From: Lachnospiraceae bacterium
GTDB lineage: Bacteria; Bacillota; Clostridia; Lachnospirales; Lachnospiraceae
Length of the DNA: 64,000 nucleotides
NCBI GenBank assembly: GCA_017453065.1
Contig: JAFTKW010000012.1
Span: forward strand, 39,521 to 103,520
Reading direction: 5' to 3'
The first letter of the stretch is position 1; each line of letters opens with the position of its first letter. Shown piece by piece: positions 51,775 to 61,402 of this stretch. The notes beneath the pieces were generated by a model. It ran no database searches. It was not told the DNA's origin and was given only the letters and a program-made list of their open reading frames with translations. The translations under genes were made by a program, and so were the position numbers.

Positions 51775-52410
51775 TTATTCCATCAAATCCAGCAAACTGT
51801 CCACCTTGCGGTAAAGGAGTTTGCTAAGTTCTTCATCGGGCTGTGTCTGATCGGGTACCATTACAACCTTACATCCTGCACGATAGGCGGAGAGCACTCC
51901 ATTTGGGCTATCCTCTACGGCGATGCAGTCTTGAGGTTTACGACCAAGCTGCTCACAGGCATAAAGATAAATATCAGGGGAAGGCTTGCCTTCCTTGACC
52001 ATAGTAGCGCATACTATCTCGGCAAAGTAACTACGAAGGCCGAGCATCTCAAGGTATTTCTCAGTGCGTTGCAAATCGGTTGCAGTGGCAATAGCCGCGC
52101 GGATACCGCGCTCCTTTAGATTGGTCAGAAGTTCTACGCATCCAGGCTTTAACTCGATGCCATGGGCATCGATGTATTCTTCCATCAGACGTTTGCGACA
52201 TTCACGAACGGCAGAGTAGTCCAGTTCGGGTCCAAACATTTCTTTTAATTTCACAGGGGCAAAAGGTCTACCCAAGCTTCGCATGGAGAGAACCTGCTCG
52301 TCCGTCATAGTATAGCCAAACTCTGCGAGAGCCATAGGCCAAAACTTTCTATATAGTTTTTCAGTATCAATCAATGTTCCGTCCATATCGAAGATATAGG
52401 TATCTATCAT
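51775..52410 (-). CDS. HAD-family phosphatase (beta-phosphoglucomutase-like)
   Basis: 211 aa. Motif I FDMDGTLIDTE (nucleophile and acid/base Asp), motif II ATATDL, motif III K in KEGKPSPD and motif IV AVEDSPNGVLSA. Helical cap at ~15-80, subclass IA as in beta-phosphoglucomutase and sugar phosphatases. Substrate unknown. Convergent with the acyl-CoA ligase gene. Confidence 0.92.
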   Translation of the reverse strand: MIDTYIFDMDGTLIDTEKLYRKFWPMALAEFGYTMTDEQVLSMRSLGRPFAPVKLKEMFGPELDYSAVRECRKRLMEEYIDAHGIELKPGCVELLTNLKERGIRAAIATATDLQRTEKYLEMLGLRSYFAEIVCATMVKEGKPSPDIYLYACEQLGRKPQDCIAVEDSPNGVLSAYRAGCKVVMVPDQTQPDEELSKLLYRKVDSLLDLME

Positions 52411-52510
52411 GGGAGTTCTCCTTACGGGAAATTTTCTCCTATATTATACCAAAACATGGGTTGCTTTTTCTACCATATTGTGGTATTCTTTCTTTGCATG
52501 TGCCTTTAGC

Positions 52511-52535
52511 GCTTTAAAGCGTTACGCTTTAAAGC
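52511..52535. repeat. Perfect 11-bp hairpin, TTA loop
   Basis: GCTTTAAAGCG-TTA-CGCTTTAAAGC between the divergent HAD and symporter genes, without a T run. Each arm is itself palindromic in its GCTTTAAAGC part. Confidence 0.6.
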
Positions 52536-52622
52536 AAATTAGCAGAGGCTAGTGCTCTAACATATTTGTAAATAGTGTCGCAATGTAAGTGACATAATCA
52601 TTTCGGAAAGAGGGGAATACAT

Positions 52623-54158
52623 ATGTTTAAAATTATGCTTTTGGTTCTTTATTTTGCAGTGATGGTTGGCATCGGTATTATGTGCCGCAAGCATTCCACT
52701 GATGTCAAAGGCTTTGTTCTTGGCGGACGTAATGTGGGTCCATGGCTTACTGCTTTTGCCTATGGTACATCTTATTTTTCGGCGGTAGTATTCGTTGGAT
52801 ATGCAGGCCAGTTTGGCTGGAAGTACGGCGTTGCGGCGACATGGATTGGAATAGGAAATGCAGTCATTGGCTCTTTGCTTCCTTGGGTAGTCTTAGGCAG
52901 ACGCACACGAATCATGACTCAGCATTTAGATTCTGCAACCATGCCTCAGTTTTTCGGGAAACGTTTTGACAGTAAGGCACTTAAGATTGGTGCTTCCGCA
53001 ATTATCTTTGTATTCCTTATTCCATATACAGCATCTTTATACAACGGCCTATCCAGACTGTTTGGTATGGCATTTGACATCGACTATTCTGTCTGCATTC
53101 TTTTGATGGCAGTTCTGACCGCTGTCTATGTCATTGCAGGTGGATATATGGCAACCGCAATCAACGATTTCATTCAAGGTATTATCATGCTTTTTGGTAT
53201 CGTAGTAGTTGTGGCAGCAGTACTCAACACAAAGGGCGGTTTTATGGCAGCAGTAGAAAGCCTGTCTCAGGTTTCTGATGAGTCTGCAGGCGCTATGGTG
53301 GGTTCTTTCAGCTCTTTCTTTGGACCAGATCCACTGAATTTGCTCTTTGTAGTAATCTTGACTTCTCTTGGCACATGGGGACTTCCTCAGATGGTGCAGA
53401 AGTTCTATGCAATTGACAATGAAGCATCTATCCGCAAGGGAACTATTATTTCTACTTTCTTTGCAATCGTGGTTGCAGGTGGTAGCTACTTCCTCGGTGG
53501 ATTCTCCAGATTGTTCTCTGATCAGGTAGATGTTGCAACAGGTGGTTATGACTCCGTCGTTCCTACTATGTTATCAGGTCTTAGTGAAGGAGTCATTGCA
53601 CTGGTAGTAATTTTGGTGCTTGCAGCATCTATGTCCACTTTGTCTTCTTTGGTAATCGCATCCAGTTCCACACTAACCATCGACTTTTTGAAGGATACTG
53701 TGGCAAAGAAGATGGATGACAAAAAGCAGGTGCTTGTGATTCGTATCTTTATCGTTGTATTTATCGCAATCTCTTCTGTATTGGCATTGGTTCAGTACAA
53801 GAGTAATGTGACATTTATTGCGCAGCTCATGGGCGTATCATGGGGCGCATTGGCAGGAGCATTCCTTGCGCCATTTATGTATTCCTTGTACTCCAAAAAG
53901 GTTACCAAGGCGTCCTGCTGGACTTGCTTTATCTTTAGTAGCGTGTTGATGATGGCGAATATCTTTTTCAGAAGTTCCTTCCCAGCATTTATGCAGTCAC
54001 CTATCAATTGTGGTGCCATTGCCATGCTGACAGGACTTGTGATTGTTCCAGTAGTAAGTGCATTTACACCTAAGCCTGACAAGGCTCTGGTAGACGAGGC
54101 CTTCGCTTGCTACGACAAAGAAACCAAGGTGTCTCAGAAGACAGCACTTGGTAAGTAA
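52623..54158 (+). CDS. Sodium:solute symporter (SSS family)
   Basis: 511 aa with about thirteen helices. Family signatures: FVLGGRNVGPWLTAFAYGTS, GGYMATAINDFIQGIIM and LAASMSTLSSLVIASSS. It couples Na+ influx to uptake of a sugar, amino acid or organic acid. The ROK sugar-kinase gene 270 bases downstream suggests a sugar substrate, but no operon is certain because a terminator lies between them. Confidence 0.93.
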   Translation: MFKIMLLVLYFAVMVGIGIMCRKHSTDVKGFVLGGRNVGPWLTAFAYGTSYFSAVVFVGYAGQFGWKYGVAATWIGIGNAVIGSLLPWVVLGRRTRIMTQHLDSATMPQFFGKRFDSKALKIGASAIIFVFLIPYTASLYNGLSRLFGMAFDIDYSVCILLMAVLTAVYVIAGGYMATAINDFIQGIIMLFGIVVVVAAVLNTKGGFMAAVESLSQVSDESAGAMVGSFSSFFGPDPLNLLFVVILTSLGTWGLPQMVQKFYAIDNEASIRKGTIISTFFAIVVAGGSYFLGGFSRLFSDQVDVATGGYDSVVPTMLSGLSEGVIALVVILVLAASMSTLSSLVIASSSTLTIDFLKDTVAKKMDDKKQVLVIRIFIVVFIAISSVLALVQYKSNVTFIAQLMGVSWGALAGAFLAPFMYSLYSKKVTKASCWTCFIFSSVLMMANIFFRSSFPAFMQSPINCGAIAMLTGLVIVPVVSAFTPKPDKALVDEAFACYDKETKVSQKTALGK

Positions 54159-54254
54159 GAGTCCAGACTCGCTGTAAATACTGGCGAGCCAAGGCTGTTT
54201 TGATCTACCAGATAGCTCCTTACTCGTGTAACTCACGAGAGGTAATACCCTAAA

Positions 54255-54289
54255 AGAACTCCGCATTTCACAGCGGGGCTCTTTTTTTA
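54255..54289 (+). terminator. Terminator after symporter
   Basis: AGAACTCCGC pairs (one mismatch, one wobble) with GCGGGGCTCT and is followed by TTTTTTT. Confidence 0.8.
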
Positions 54290-54432
54290 TTTAAAGGAGG
54301 TGTTTTGATTGCGCTAGATAGGAAAAGATGCTAAGATTTTTTACAAGAGAAGAGGCTGCTAGTGAGGGGTTGTGGCAGGTGACAATGATATCTGGCAGCG
54401 CATACTTCAATGGATAAAACAGGAGAATTCAA

Positions 54433-55326
54433 ATGAGATTAGGAGCACTAGAAGCAGGCGGAACCAAGATGGTTTGCGCCGTAGGCGATGAGACAGGTAA
54501 AATTTTTGAACGTATTTCTATTCCAACTAAGACTCCAGGCGAGACTATGCCTGAGATGATTGCATATTTTAAGGAAAGAGAGATTGAGGCTCTTGGAATA
54601 GGCTGCTTTGGTCCAATTGATCCAGACCCTAAATCTGAAACCTTTGGACATATTACTTCCACACCTAAGCTGGCGTGGCAAAACTTCGATATTGTAGGAG
54701 CCTTCAAGGAAGCACTTCAGATTCCAGTAGGATTTGATACTGATGTGAATGCCTCTGCCCTTGGTGAGGCGACCTTTGGCGTAACAAAGGGCCTGGACTG
54801 CAGTATGTATCTGACAGTTGGAACTGGTATTGGCGCTGGGATCTATATAGATATGGGAGCAGGCGCACAGGCTGGTGGCAATCTGCTCCACGGCATGCTT
54901 CATCCAGAGGCTGGCCATATCATGATGAAGCGTCATCCTGCGGATGAATATGAAGGCAAATGCCCATTCCACAAAGATTGCTTTGAGGGCTTGGCAGCAG
55001 GGCCAGCCATCGAAGAGCGCTGGGGCAAAAAGGCAGCAGAGCTTGCAGATAGACCTGAGGTTTGGGAGATGGAAGCCTACTATATTGCTCAAGCTTTGGT
55101 GACTTATACCATGATTATCAGCCCAAGACGTATTGTGCTGGGCGGAGGTGTCATGCACCAGGAGCAGTTATTCCCACTGATTCGCAAATACTATGCTCAT
55201 ATGATGGCAGGTTATGTGAAGACTAAGGAACTGGAGGATTTGGATTCCTTTATCGTTCCTTATAGTTTAAATGACAACCAAGGAATTATGGGTTGTCTGC
55301 AGTTGGCACTACAGAGGTTGACATAA
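54433..55326 (+). CDS. ROK-family sugar kinase (fructokinase-like)
   Basis: 297 aa. N-terminal ATP loop GALEAGGTKMVCAVG, substrate loop GFDTDVNASALGE, catalytic-type GTGIGAG and zinc-binding region GHIMMKRHP...CPFHKDCFEG typical of ROK. The short insertion and CPFHxxCxEGLxxGPAI motif resemble bacterial ROK fructokinases (ScrK/YdhR). ATP phosphorylation of fructose or mannose is the likely reaction. Confidence 0.92.
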   Translation: MRLGALEAGGTKMVCAVGDETGKIFERISIPTKTPGETMPEMIAYFKEREIEALGIGCFGPIDPDPKSETFGHITSTPKLAWQNFDIVGAFKEALQIPVGFDTDVNASALGEATFGVTKGLDCSMYLTVGTGIGAGIYIDMGAGAQAGGNLLHGMLHPEAGHIMMKRHPADEYEGKCPFHKDCFEGLAAGPAIEERWGKKAAELADRPEVWEMEAYYIAQALVTYTMIISPRRIVLGGGVMHQEQLFPLIRKYYAHMMAGYVKTKELEDLDSFIVPYSLNDNQGIMGCLQLALQRLT

Positions 55327-55397
55327 TAATGAAAAGGTAGTCTGATTAATCTCATAAAAGAAAGGTTTTGGGCTTTTATGCCCCAAAAACTAGGCGC

Positions 55398-55618
55398 AAG
55401 GCCCAAAATGGTGATGAATTGGGCCTAGATGGTGAAATATAGTGGTGCCAGACCCAAAATAGAGAAAGATTGGGCCCCGGGGCCCACAAAGGAGCCACCC
55501 AGACCCAAAATAGAGAAAGATTGGGCCCCAGGGCCTGCAAAAGAGCAGCCCAGACCCAAAATAAAACAAGATTGGGCCCCAGGGCCCACAAAGGAGTCAC
55601 CCAGACCCAAAGGGGTTG
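55398..55618. repeat. 51-bp tandem repeat, about four copies
   Basis: Units at 55449-55499, 55500-55550 and 55551-55601, a partial fourth from 55602 and a degenerate earlier unit from 55398 in the same register. Each contains CCCAAAAT...ATTGGGCC, an imperfect inverted repeat. The period is 17 codons; a frame from 55429 to 55641 on the plus strand encodes RPKIEKDWAPGPTKEPP-like units but has no ribosome site, and the minus strand is also open. Several copy differences are synonymous in the plus frame. Coding status undecided. Confidence 0.85.
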
Positions 55619-55682
55619 AACTTGAAGCTGATAAATGTTAGAGGAGCTATGGATATCAAGTGCGAAATCAGCAAACTCACAC

Positions 55683-55712
55683 TTGACAACCGCGCCAGAA
55701 ATGGCCTAATAT
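55683..55712 (+). promoter_or_regulatory. Promoter of the proS T-box transcript
   Basis: TTGACA (55683-55688), 18-base spacer and TAATAT (55707-55712), placing the start of transcription about 15 bases before stem I of the T-box. Confidence 0.65.
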
Positions 55713-55731
55713 AAACCCATAAATAAAGGCA

Positions 55732-56055
55732 TTGAAGAGGAATAGTAAGCTTAGAACTTCGTCCCAGAGAGAGAGCCGAAAGGAGTTGCGAGTGCTCAAG
55801 GCACAAGAAAGCGATGACTGGTTGCTGAGAGGCTCTTACGAAAGCTAACCCGAACCTACCTTGGAGCTCTGCATGAAAGTGTAGCGTAGCACCGGCGTTA
55901 ACGGTATGAAAAGTAGGACGCAAGAAAAGTCGTTTTGAGCCAATTAGAAGCCAAATGGTTTCAAAGGGTAAGAACGAATGAGACGTCAATTAGGGTGGTA
56001 CCGCCGAATTTTTGGCCCCTTGAAATCGCGAGAGATTTCAAGAGGGCTTTTTTAG
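55732..56055 (+). promoter_or_regulatory. T-box leader, proline specifier
   Basis: The T-box sequence AGGGTGGTACCGCC (55992-56005) is followed by a terminator hairpin (arms around CTTGAAATC/GATTTCAAG, T run at ~56048). Upstream is a long stem I; the specifier region reads GAA-CCT-A with CCU (Pro) at 55855-55857. Uncharged tRNA-Pro would stabilise the antiterminator and allow transcription of proS, which fits the downstream gene. Confidence 0.9.
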
Positions 56056-56132
56056 TATTTCAAACTAAAAAAGCCGAGATGCACACTCGCGAGCGAGGAA
56101 GATGACTGCAAGCAGCCACTCGCTCAGCGCAT

Positions 56133-56152
56133 GGATTTCGCAAGCGAAATCC
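56133..56152. repeat. Short perfect palindrome with AA loop
   Basis: GGATTTCGC-AA-GCGAAATCC, between the T-box terminator and proS, next to CTGC-AA-GCAG (56107-56116). Same design as the palindrome at 10066. Confidence 0.6.
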
Positions 56153-56208
56153 TATCTTGTTGCCCCTTCGAAATCAAACCGCACCCAATCAAGAATGGAG
56201 GAAAAGAT

Positions 56209-57642
56209 ATGGCAGAGAAGAAATTAGTGGAAGCGATTACTTCCATGGAAGAGGATTTTGCCCAGTGGTATACCGATGTGGTAAAAAAGGCAGAATTAGT
56301 GGATTACACCAGCGTTAAGGGCTGTATGGTTATTAAGCCAGCAGGCTATGCAATCTGGGAGTTGATTCAGAAACAGCTTGATGAAAGATTTAAAGCAACA
56401 GGAGTAGAGAATGTATACTTACCAATGTTCATTCCAGAGAGCCTGCTTCAGAAGGAGAAAGATCATGTAGAAGGTTTTGCTCCAGAAGTAGCATGGGTTA
56501 CTCACGGTGGACTTCAACCACTTCAGGAAAGACTTTGTGTTAGACCTACATCTGAAACCCTATTCTGTGATTTCTATAAAAATGATATTCATTCTTACAG
56601 AGACCTTCCAAAGGTTTACAACCAGTGGTGTTCTGTAGTTCGTTGGGAAAAGGAAACAAGACCTTTCCTTCGTTCTCGTGAGTTCTTGTGGCAGGAAGGT
56701 CATACCGCTCATGCTACAGCAGAGGATGCGCAGGAGCGTACTATCCAGATGTTGAACCTCTACGCAGATTTCTGTGAAGAAGTTTTGGCTATGCCTGTTG
56801 TAAGAGGCCAGAAGACGGAAAAAGAAAAATTCGCAGGTGCAGTAGCAACCTACACTATCGAAGCTTTGATGCATGATGGTAAGGCTCTTCAGTCCGGTAC
56901 TAGCCACAACTTTGGCGATGGATTTGCACAGGCTTTCGGCATTCAGTTTACAGACAAAGACAATACACTTAAGCATGTACACCAGACTTCCTGGGGTATG
57001 ACCACTAGACTTATCGGTGCTATCATCATGGTACACGGCGACAACTCTGGTTTGGTTCTGCCTCCAAAGGTTGCTCCAATTCAGCTTGCAATCATTCCAA
57101 TTCAGCAGAAAAAGGAAGGCGTACTTGACAAGGCTTACGAGCTTCGCGACCGTCTTGCAAAAGGCTTCCGCGTAAAAGTGGACGATACAGACAAATCTCC
57201 AGGTTGGAAATTCTCCGAAGCGGAGATGAGAGGCTATCCTCTTCGTCTGGAAATCGGTCCAAAGGATATCGAAGAAGGCAAGTGCGTACTTTGCCGTAGA
57301 GACACCAGAGAAAAATATGAAGTTGCTCTGGATGAGGTTGAGGCAAAGGTTGCAGAGCTTCTCGATACTATTCAGGTTGAAATGCTTGAGAGAGCAAGAG
57401 CACACAGAGAAGAGCACACCTATGTGGCTACTAACTTTGATGAGTTCGTTCAGACCTTTGAAAACAATTCTGGCTTCGTAAAAGCTATGTGGTGTGGTGA
57501 GCAGGCTTGTGAAGATCAGATCAAGGAAAAACTTAGCGTAACTAGCCGTTGTATGCCATTTGCTCAGGAAAAATTGGCTGACACATGCGTATGCTGTGGC
57601 AAACCAGCAACCAAGATGGTTTACTGGGGCAGAGCATACTAA
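56209..57642 (+). CDS. proS: Proline-tRNA ligase, archaeal/eukaryotic-like type
   Basis: 477 aa from ATG 56209 (GGAGGAAAAGAT); a longer frame to 56131 runs through the palindrome. Class II motifs: motif 2 [25 protein letters not shown], motif 3 region [16 protein letters not shown] and [21 protein letters not shown]. There is no editing insertion, and a C-terminal zinc-binding domain has CVLCRR and CVCCG cysteines, which defines the ProS type 3 group. It charges tRNA-Pro and is controlled by the T-box. Confidence 0.96.
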   Translation: MAEKKLVEAITSMEEDFAQWYTDVVKKAELVDYTSVKGCMVIKPAGYAIWELIQKQLDERFKATGVENVYLPMFIPESLLQKEKDHVEGFAPEVAWVTHGGLQPLQERLCVRPTSETLFCDFYKNDIHSYRDLPKVYNQWCSVVRWEKETRPFLRSREFLWQEGHTAHATAEDAQERTIQMLNLYADFCEEVLAMPVVRGQKTEKEKFAGAVATYTIEALMHDGKALQSGTSHNFGDGFAQAFGIQFTDKDNTLKHVHQTSWGMTTRLIGAIIMVHGDNSGLVLPPKVAPIQLAIIPIQQKKEGVLDKAYELRDRLAKGFRVKVDDTDKSPGWKFSEAEMRGYPLRLEIGPKDIEEGKCVLCRRDTREKYEVALDEVEAKVAELLDTIQVEMLERARAHREEHTYVATNFDEFVQTFENNSGFVKAMWCGEQACEDQIKEKLSVTSRCMPFAQEKLADTCVCCGKPATKMVYWGRAY

Positions 57643-57701
57643 GACTGAGCATGGCACATGCTTGCTAAGTGGCAGTGCGATATAGCCAACATAAGAGATT
57701 T

Positions 57702-57727
57702 ACTGCCTGCGATTGCAGGCAGTTTTC
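57702..57727 (+). terminator. Terminator between proS and esterase gene
   Basis: ACTGCCTGC-GATT-GCAGGCAGT followed by TTTT; it lies 15 bases ahead of the esterase ribosome site, so it may act as an attenuator. Confidence 0.7.
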
Positions 57728-57741
57728 ATAAGGAGAAAAAT

Positions 57742-58638
57742 ATGATTCATCAGGAGATTCCAATTTTCCTTAAGGGCTCAGGCCCTGATGCCAAACTTGT
57801 AGTATATATTCAGAATTTTGAAACAGACATGCTGGTGCAGGAAAGACCATTAGTGCTTCTTTGCCCAGGTGGAGGCTACAACCATCTTTCTGTCCGAGAG
57901 GCGGAAAGCGAAGCCTTGCAGTTCCTGGCTATGGGATATCATGCAGCGGTGCTGAAATATTCCGTATCCCCGGCCATGTTCCCAACCCAGCTGTGCGAGC
58001 TTGCGTGGGCTGTGAAATTCCTTCGTTCCAAGGCCGGCGAGTGGCACATTGTATCTGACAAAATCATCGTACAGGGTAGTTCTGCAGGTGGCCATGTGGC
58101 AGCATCTCTTGGTGTATTTTGGAACCAGGACTGGCTTCTTGAAACATTGAAGGAATGTGGCGCAGGACAAGCAACAGGCAACGTGGGTCAGGTGGATGGC
58201 AACGCAGACAATGCAACGTCCCATATTTTGGATACGACAGAGTTCACATCTGAGGACATCAAACCAAACGGCATGCTTCTTTGCTATCCGGTGATTACTT
58301 CTGGGGAGTTTGCCCACAAGGGTTCTTTTGAAAAACTGGCCGGTGAGGATACAAAACTTTGGAAAATGCTATCTTTAGAGCATCAGGTGACAGAGGATAC
58401 TCCTCCAGCCTTTTTGTGGCATACCTTTACCGACGGAAGCGTTCCTGTGGAAAACTCACTCCTCTTTGTGAGTGCGCTTCGTAGAGTGGGCGTATCTACA
58501 GAGTTTCATATGTATCCAAAGGGACAGCACGGCTTGGCTCTTGGGAGCAAGCTGACAGCCTCTGCAGATGGAAAGCATATGCAAAAAGAGTGTGAAAGCT
58601 GGATTCACTTAGCCGCAACCTGGCTTGGGCAGTTGTAA
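57742..58638 (+). CDS. Alpha/beta hydrolase, esterase/lipase (BD-FAE-like)
   Basis: 298 aa from ATG 57742 (AAGGAG). LLCPGGGYNHLS is the HGGG-type oxyanion hole, the nucleophile lies in VQGSSAGGHVAASLG, and the catalytic His is in YPKGQHGLALG. It lacks a signal peptide, so it probably acts on imported, acetylated oligosaccharides. It precedes the alpha-xylosidase gene, consistent with intracellular xyloglucan/xylan processing. Confidence 0.9.
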   Translation: MIHQEIPIFLKGSGPDAKLVVYIQNFETDMLVQERPLVLLCPGGGYNHLSVREAESEALQFLAMGYHAAVLKYSVSPAMFPTQLCELAWAVKFLRSKAGEWHIVSDKIIVQGSSAGGHVAASLGVFWNQDWLLETLKECGAGQATGNVGQVDGNADNATSHILDTTEFTSEDIKPNGMLLCYPVITSGEFAHKGSFEKLAGEDTKLWKMLSLEHQVTEDTPPAFLWHTFTDGSVPVENSLLFVSALRRVGVSTEFHMYPKGQHGLALGSKLTASADGKHMQKECESWIHLAATWLGQL

Positions 58639-58728
58639 AGTTCCTGCAAAAATAGATGAAACAATCCGCAGGCACAGCAACTTGCTGTTTAAACAGTTTA
58701 AGTTGAAAAAATGATGTAATAAACATAG

Positions 58729-58761
58729 AAAAAAGGTGGTAGAATTTCTATCACCTTTTTT
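58729..58761 (+). terminator. Terminator after esterase
   Basis: AAAAAGGTGGTAG pairs with CTATCACCTTTTT around AATTT, ending in a T run. Confidence 0.85.
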
Positions 58762-58869
58762 GTAAACTGAGAATAAATTGAGGGACTGCGCCTGCTTGGT
58801 GGATACTAAGCCGTGGAAACTCTAAGAAAGTGATTATTGGGTAATTCCCTGAGCAATAGGAGGTTCACT

Positions 58870-61209
58870 ATGATATTCGGAAATGGATGTTGGTTACAAA
58901 AGGAAGGCTGCAGTTGCTTTTCTCCACAGGAAATTTATTTTGAAAAAATAGAAGAGACAAAGGTTACTTTGTGTCTTCCTACACATCATATTGTTACTAG
59001 AGGAGATACTTTGGGTGGAATCAATCTGACCATGATTATCACATCTCCTGCACCAGAGGTACTTCGAGTTCGCACCTATCATCACATGGGTGCCATGAAG
59101 AAATCTCCAGAGTTTGAATTAGAGCAGAATGAAGAACTTCCACTTACCGTAGAGGAAAATGAAGACCTTTTGGTAGTTCAGAGCGGAAATCTTCGCCTTG
59201 AACTAAACAAAAAGCAGTGGTCCATGACCTACAAGCGCGGCGATGAAGTAATCACTAAGTCCAGCGCAAAGGATTTGGCTTGTATGAAGACTAACTGGAA
59301 GGGCGATTACTATGACAAAGGAGACATCGTTGACACATACATGCGTCAGCAGCTTTCTTTGGGAGTAGGTGAACTGCTCTACGGCACAGGCGAGCGTTTT
59401 ACTGCATTTGTAAAGAACGGTCAGACAGTAGATATCTGGAATGAAGATGGCGGTACAAGTACTTACCAGTCCTACAAAAACATTCCTTTCTATATTTCAA
59501 ACAAGGGTTACGGCGTGTTCGTAAACCATCCAGAGAGAGTATCCTTTGAGATGGCAACAGAAATGGTGACCAAGGCTGCTTTTTCTGTAGAAGGCGGATA
59601 TTTGGATTACTACCTGTTCAATGGACCAACTATGAAAGAAGTTCTGACTCGCTACACTGATTTGACTGGCAAGCCATCCCTTCCAGCTCCTTGGACTTTC
59701 GGACTTTGGCTATCCACTTCTTTCACAACCAACTATGATGAAGAAACCGTTATGAGCTTTGTAAACGGCATGCTGGATAGAGGAATTCCTCTTCGTACCT
59801 TCCACTTTGACTGCTTCTGGATGAAAGAGTTCCACTGGACAGATTTTGAGTGGGACAGCAGAGTGTTCCCAGACCCAGAAGGTATGCTGAAGCGTATCAA
59901 AGCAAAAGGTCTTAACATCTGCGTATGGATTAACTCCTACATTGGTCAGGAAGCAAAGATTTTTGAAGAAGGTGTAGAAAAAGGCTATTTCGTAAAACGT
60001 ACCAATGGCGATGTATGGCAGTGGGATATGTGGCAGCCAGGTATGGCATTGGTGGACTTCACCAACCCTGAAGCTTGCGCTTGGTACAAAAAGCATTTGG
60101 CTAAGCTTCTGGATATGGGCGTGGACTGCTTCAAGACTGACTTTGGTGAGAGAATTCCTACTGAAGATGTGGTTTATTTTGATGGCTCTGATCCAAAGAA
60201 GATGCACAACTACTATACATATCTTTACAACAAGTGTGTTTATGAATTGTTAGAAGAAAAACGCGGCAAAGGGCAGGCTATTCTCTTTGCCAGATCTGCA
60301 ACAGTGGGCGGACAGAAATTCCCCGTTCACTGGGGCGGCGACTGCTGGTCTGACTACGAATCCATGGAAGAAAGCCTTCGTGGTGGACTTTCCCTTTTGA
60401 TGTCCGGTTTCGGATATTGGGCACATGATATCGGCGGATTTGAACATACTTCTACAGCTGACGTATACAAGAGATGGGTTGCATTTGGCCTTTTGTCCTC
60501 TCACAGCCGTCTCCACGGCAGTACTTCTTATAGAGTGCCTTGGGTATACGATGAAGAAGCAGTAGACGTAGTTCGTTTCTTCACTAGATTGAAAGCAAGA
60601 TTGATGCCTTATCTGTATGAGACAGCAATCTATACCAGTCGTACCGGTATTCCAACCATGAGAAGTATGGTTATGGAATACACAGATGACAAGACTTGTG
60701 GCTATGTAGACAAACAGTACATGCTGGGCGATAGCCTTTTGGTGGCTCCTATCTTCAGAGAGGATAGCATCGCAGAATACTATCTCCCAGAAGGAACTTG
60801 GACCAACTTCTTTACAGGTGAAAAGAAGGAAGGCGGCAAGTGGGTAAAAGAAGAGCATGGCTACTTAAGCATTCCTCTCATGGTGAAACAGGGCTCCATC
60901 GTGGCTATGGGTGCCTGTGATGATAAGCCTGACTACGACTATGCAGATGGTGTAGAACTTCGCCTTTACGAACTGCAAAATGACGAGACTGTCACAAAGT
61001 GTGTTTGTGCTATGGACCAGTCCAAAGACTTGGAAATTAGCGCAGTAAAGACAGATGGAAAAATTACTATCGATGTACAGGCAAACAAGTCTTATACTAT
61101 CAGATTGGTTAATGTGACAGGTGTGTCAGTAGAAGGCGCAAGTGTTCGTGTGGAAGGAAACGATACCATCCTTACACCAAGCGCACCACATATGGTTGTT
61201 GTTCTGTAA
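58870..61209 (+). CDS. GH31 alpha-xylosidase (YicI-like)
   Basis: 779 aa from ATG 58870 (ATAGGAGG); the frame open to 58837 has no ribosome site. N-terminal beta-sandwich, then the (beta/alpha)8 barrel with nucleophile Asp424 in CFKTDFGERIPT and acid/base Asp491 in HWGGDCWSDYESM, and C-terminal beta domains. KTDFGE instead of WxDMNE is the alpha-xylosidase signature, as in E. coli YicI. Cytoplasmic; releases xylose from isoprimeverose-type oligosaccharides. Confidence 0.95.
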   Translation: MIFGNGCWLQKEGCSCFSPQEIYFEKIEETKVTLCLPTHHIVTRGDTLGGINLTMIITSPAPEVLRVRTYHHMGAMKKSPEFELEQNEELPLTVEENEDLLVVQSGNLRLELNKKQWSMTYKRGDEVITKSSAKDLACMKTNWKGDYYDKGDIVDTYMRQQLSLGVGELLYGTGERFTAFVKNGQTVDIWNEDGGTSTYQSYKNIPFYISNKGYGVFVNHPERVSFEMATEMVTKAAFSVEGGYLDYYLFNGPTMKEVLTRYTDLTGKPSLPAPWTFGLWLSTSFTTNYDEETVMSFVNGMLDRGIPLRTFHFDCFWMKEFHWTDFEWDSRVFPDPEGMLKRIKAKGLNICVWINSYIGQEAKIFEEGVEKGYFVKRTNGDVWQWDMWQPGMALVDFTNPEACAWYKKHLAKLLDMGVDCFKTDFGERIPTEDVVYFDGSDPKKMHNYYTYLYNKCVYELLEEKRGKGQAILFARSATVGGQKFPVHWGGDCWSDYESMEESLRGGLSLLMSGFGYWAHDIGGFEHTSTADVYKRWVAFGLLSSHSRLHGSTSYRVPWVYDEEAVDVVRFFTRLKARLMPYLYETAIYTSRTGIPTMRSMVMEYTDDKTCGYVDKQYMLGDSLLVAPIFREDSIAEYYLPEGTWTNFFTGEKKEGGKWVKEEHGYLSIPLMVKQGSIVAMGACDDKPDYDYADGVELRLYELQNDETVTKCVCAMDQSKDLEISAVKTDGKITIDVQANKSYTIRLVNVTGVSVEGASVRVEGNDTILTPSAPHMVVVL

Positions 61210-61241
61210 TATAGACTAGCACCCTTTGTAAGTAAATTAAG

Positions 61242-61285
61242 ATGCTACCTTTCTGTGGGGGTCCACAAGAAGGTAGCATTTTTTG
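61242..61285 (+). terminator. Terminator after alpha-xylosidase
   Basis: ATGCTACCTTTCTGTGG pairs with CCACAAGAAGGTAGCAT, then TTTTTT. Confidence 0.88.
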
Positions 61286-61402
61286 TCAAAACGTGGGATA
61301 ATGTAGGATATATGAGCTGTGAAACGAGGATGGCCTGAGGGATAGTCAATCTGGGTCTAATAGTGCGGCATAGACGGTTGCAGCGCGAAGGAAAGGAAAC
61401 GT

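Noticed and set aside
55376-55600. Minus-strand open frame through the 51-bp repeats
   Set aside because: It has only GTG/TTG starts without a ribosome site and is open because the repeat period is a multiple of three.
55398-55618. CRISPR-like array
   Set aside because: Adjacent 51-bp units with no unique spacers and no cas genes nearby.
56560-57657. 365-codon minus-strand frame opposite proS
   Set aside because: Long only because of proS codon bias; the plus-strand protein has all class II synthetase motifs.
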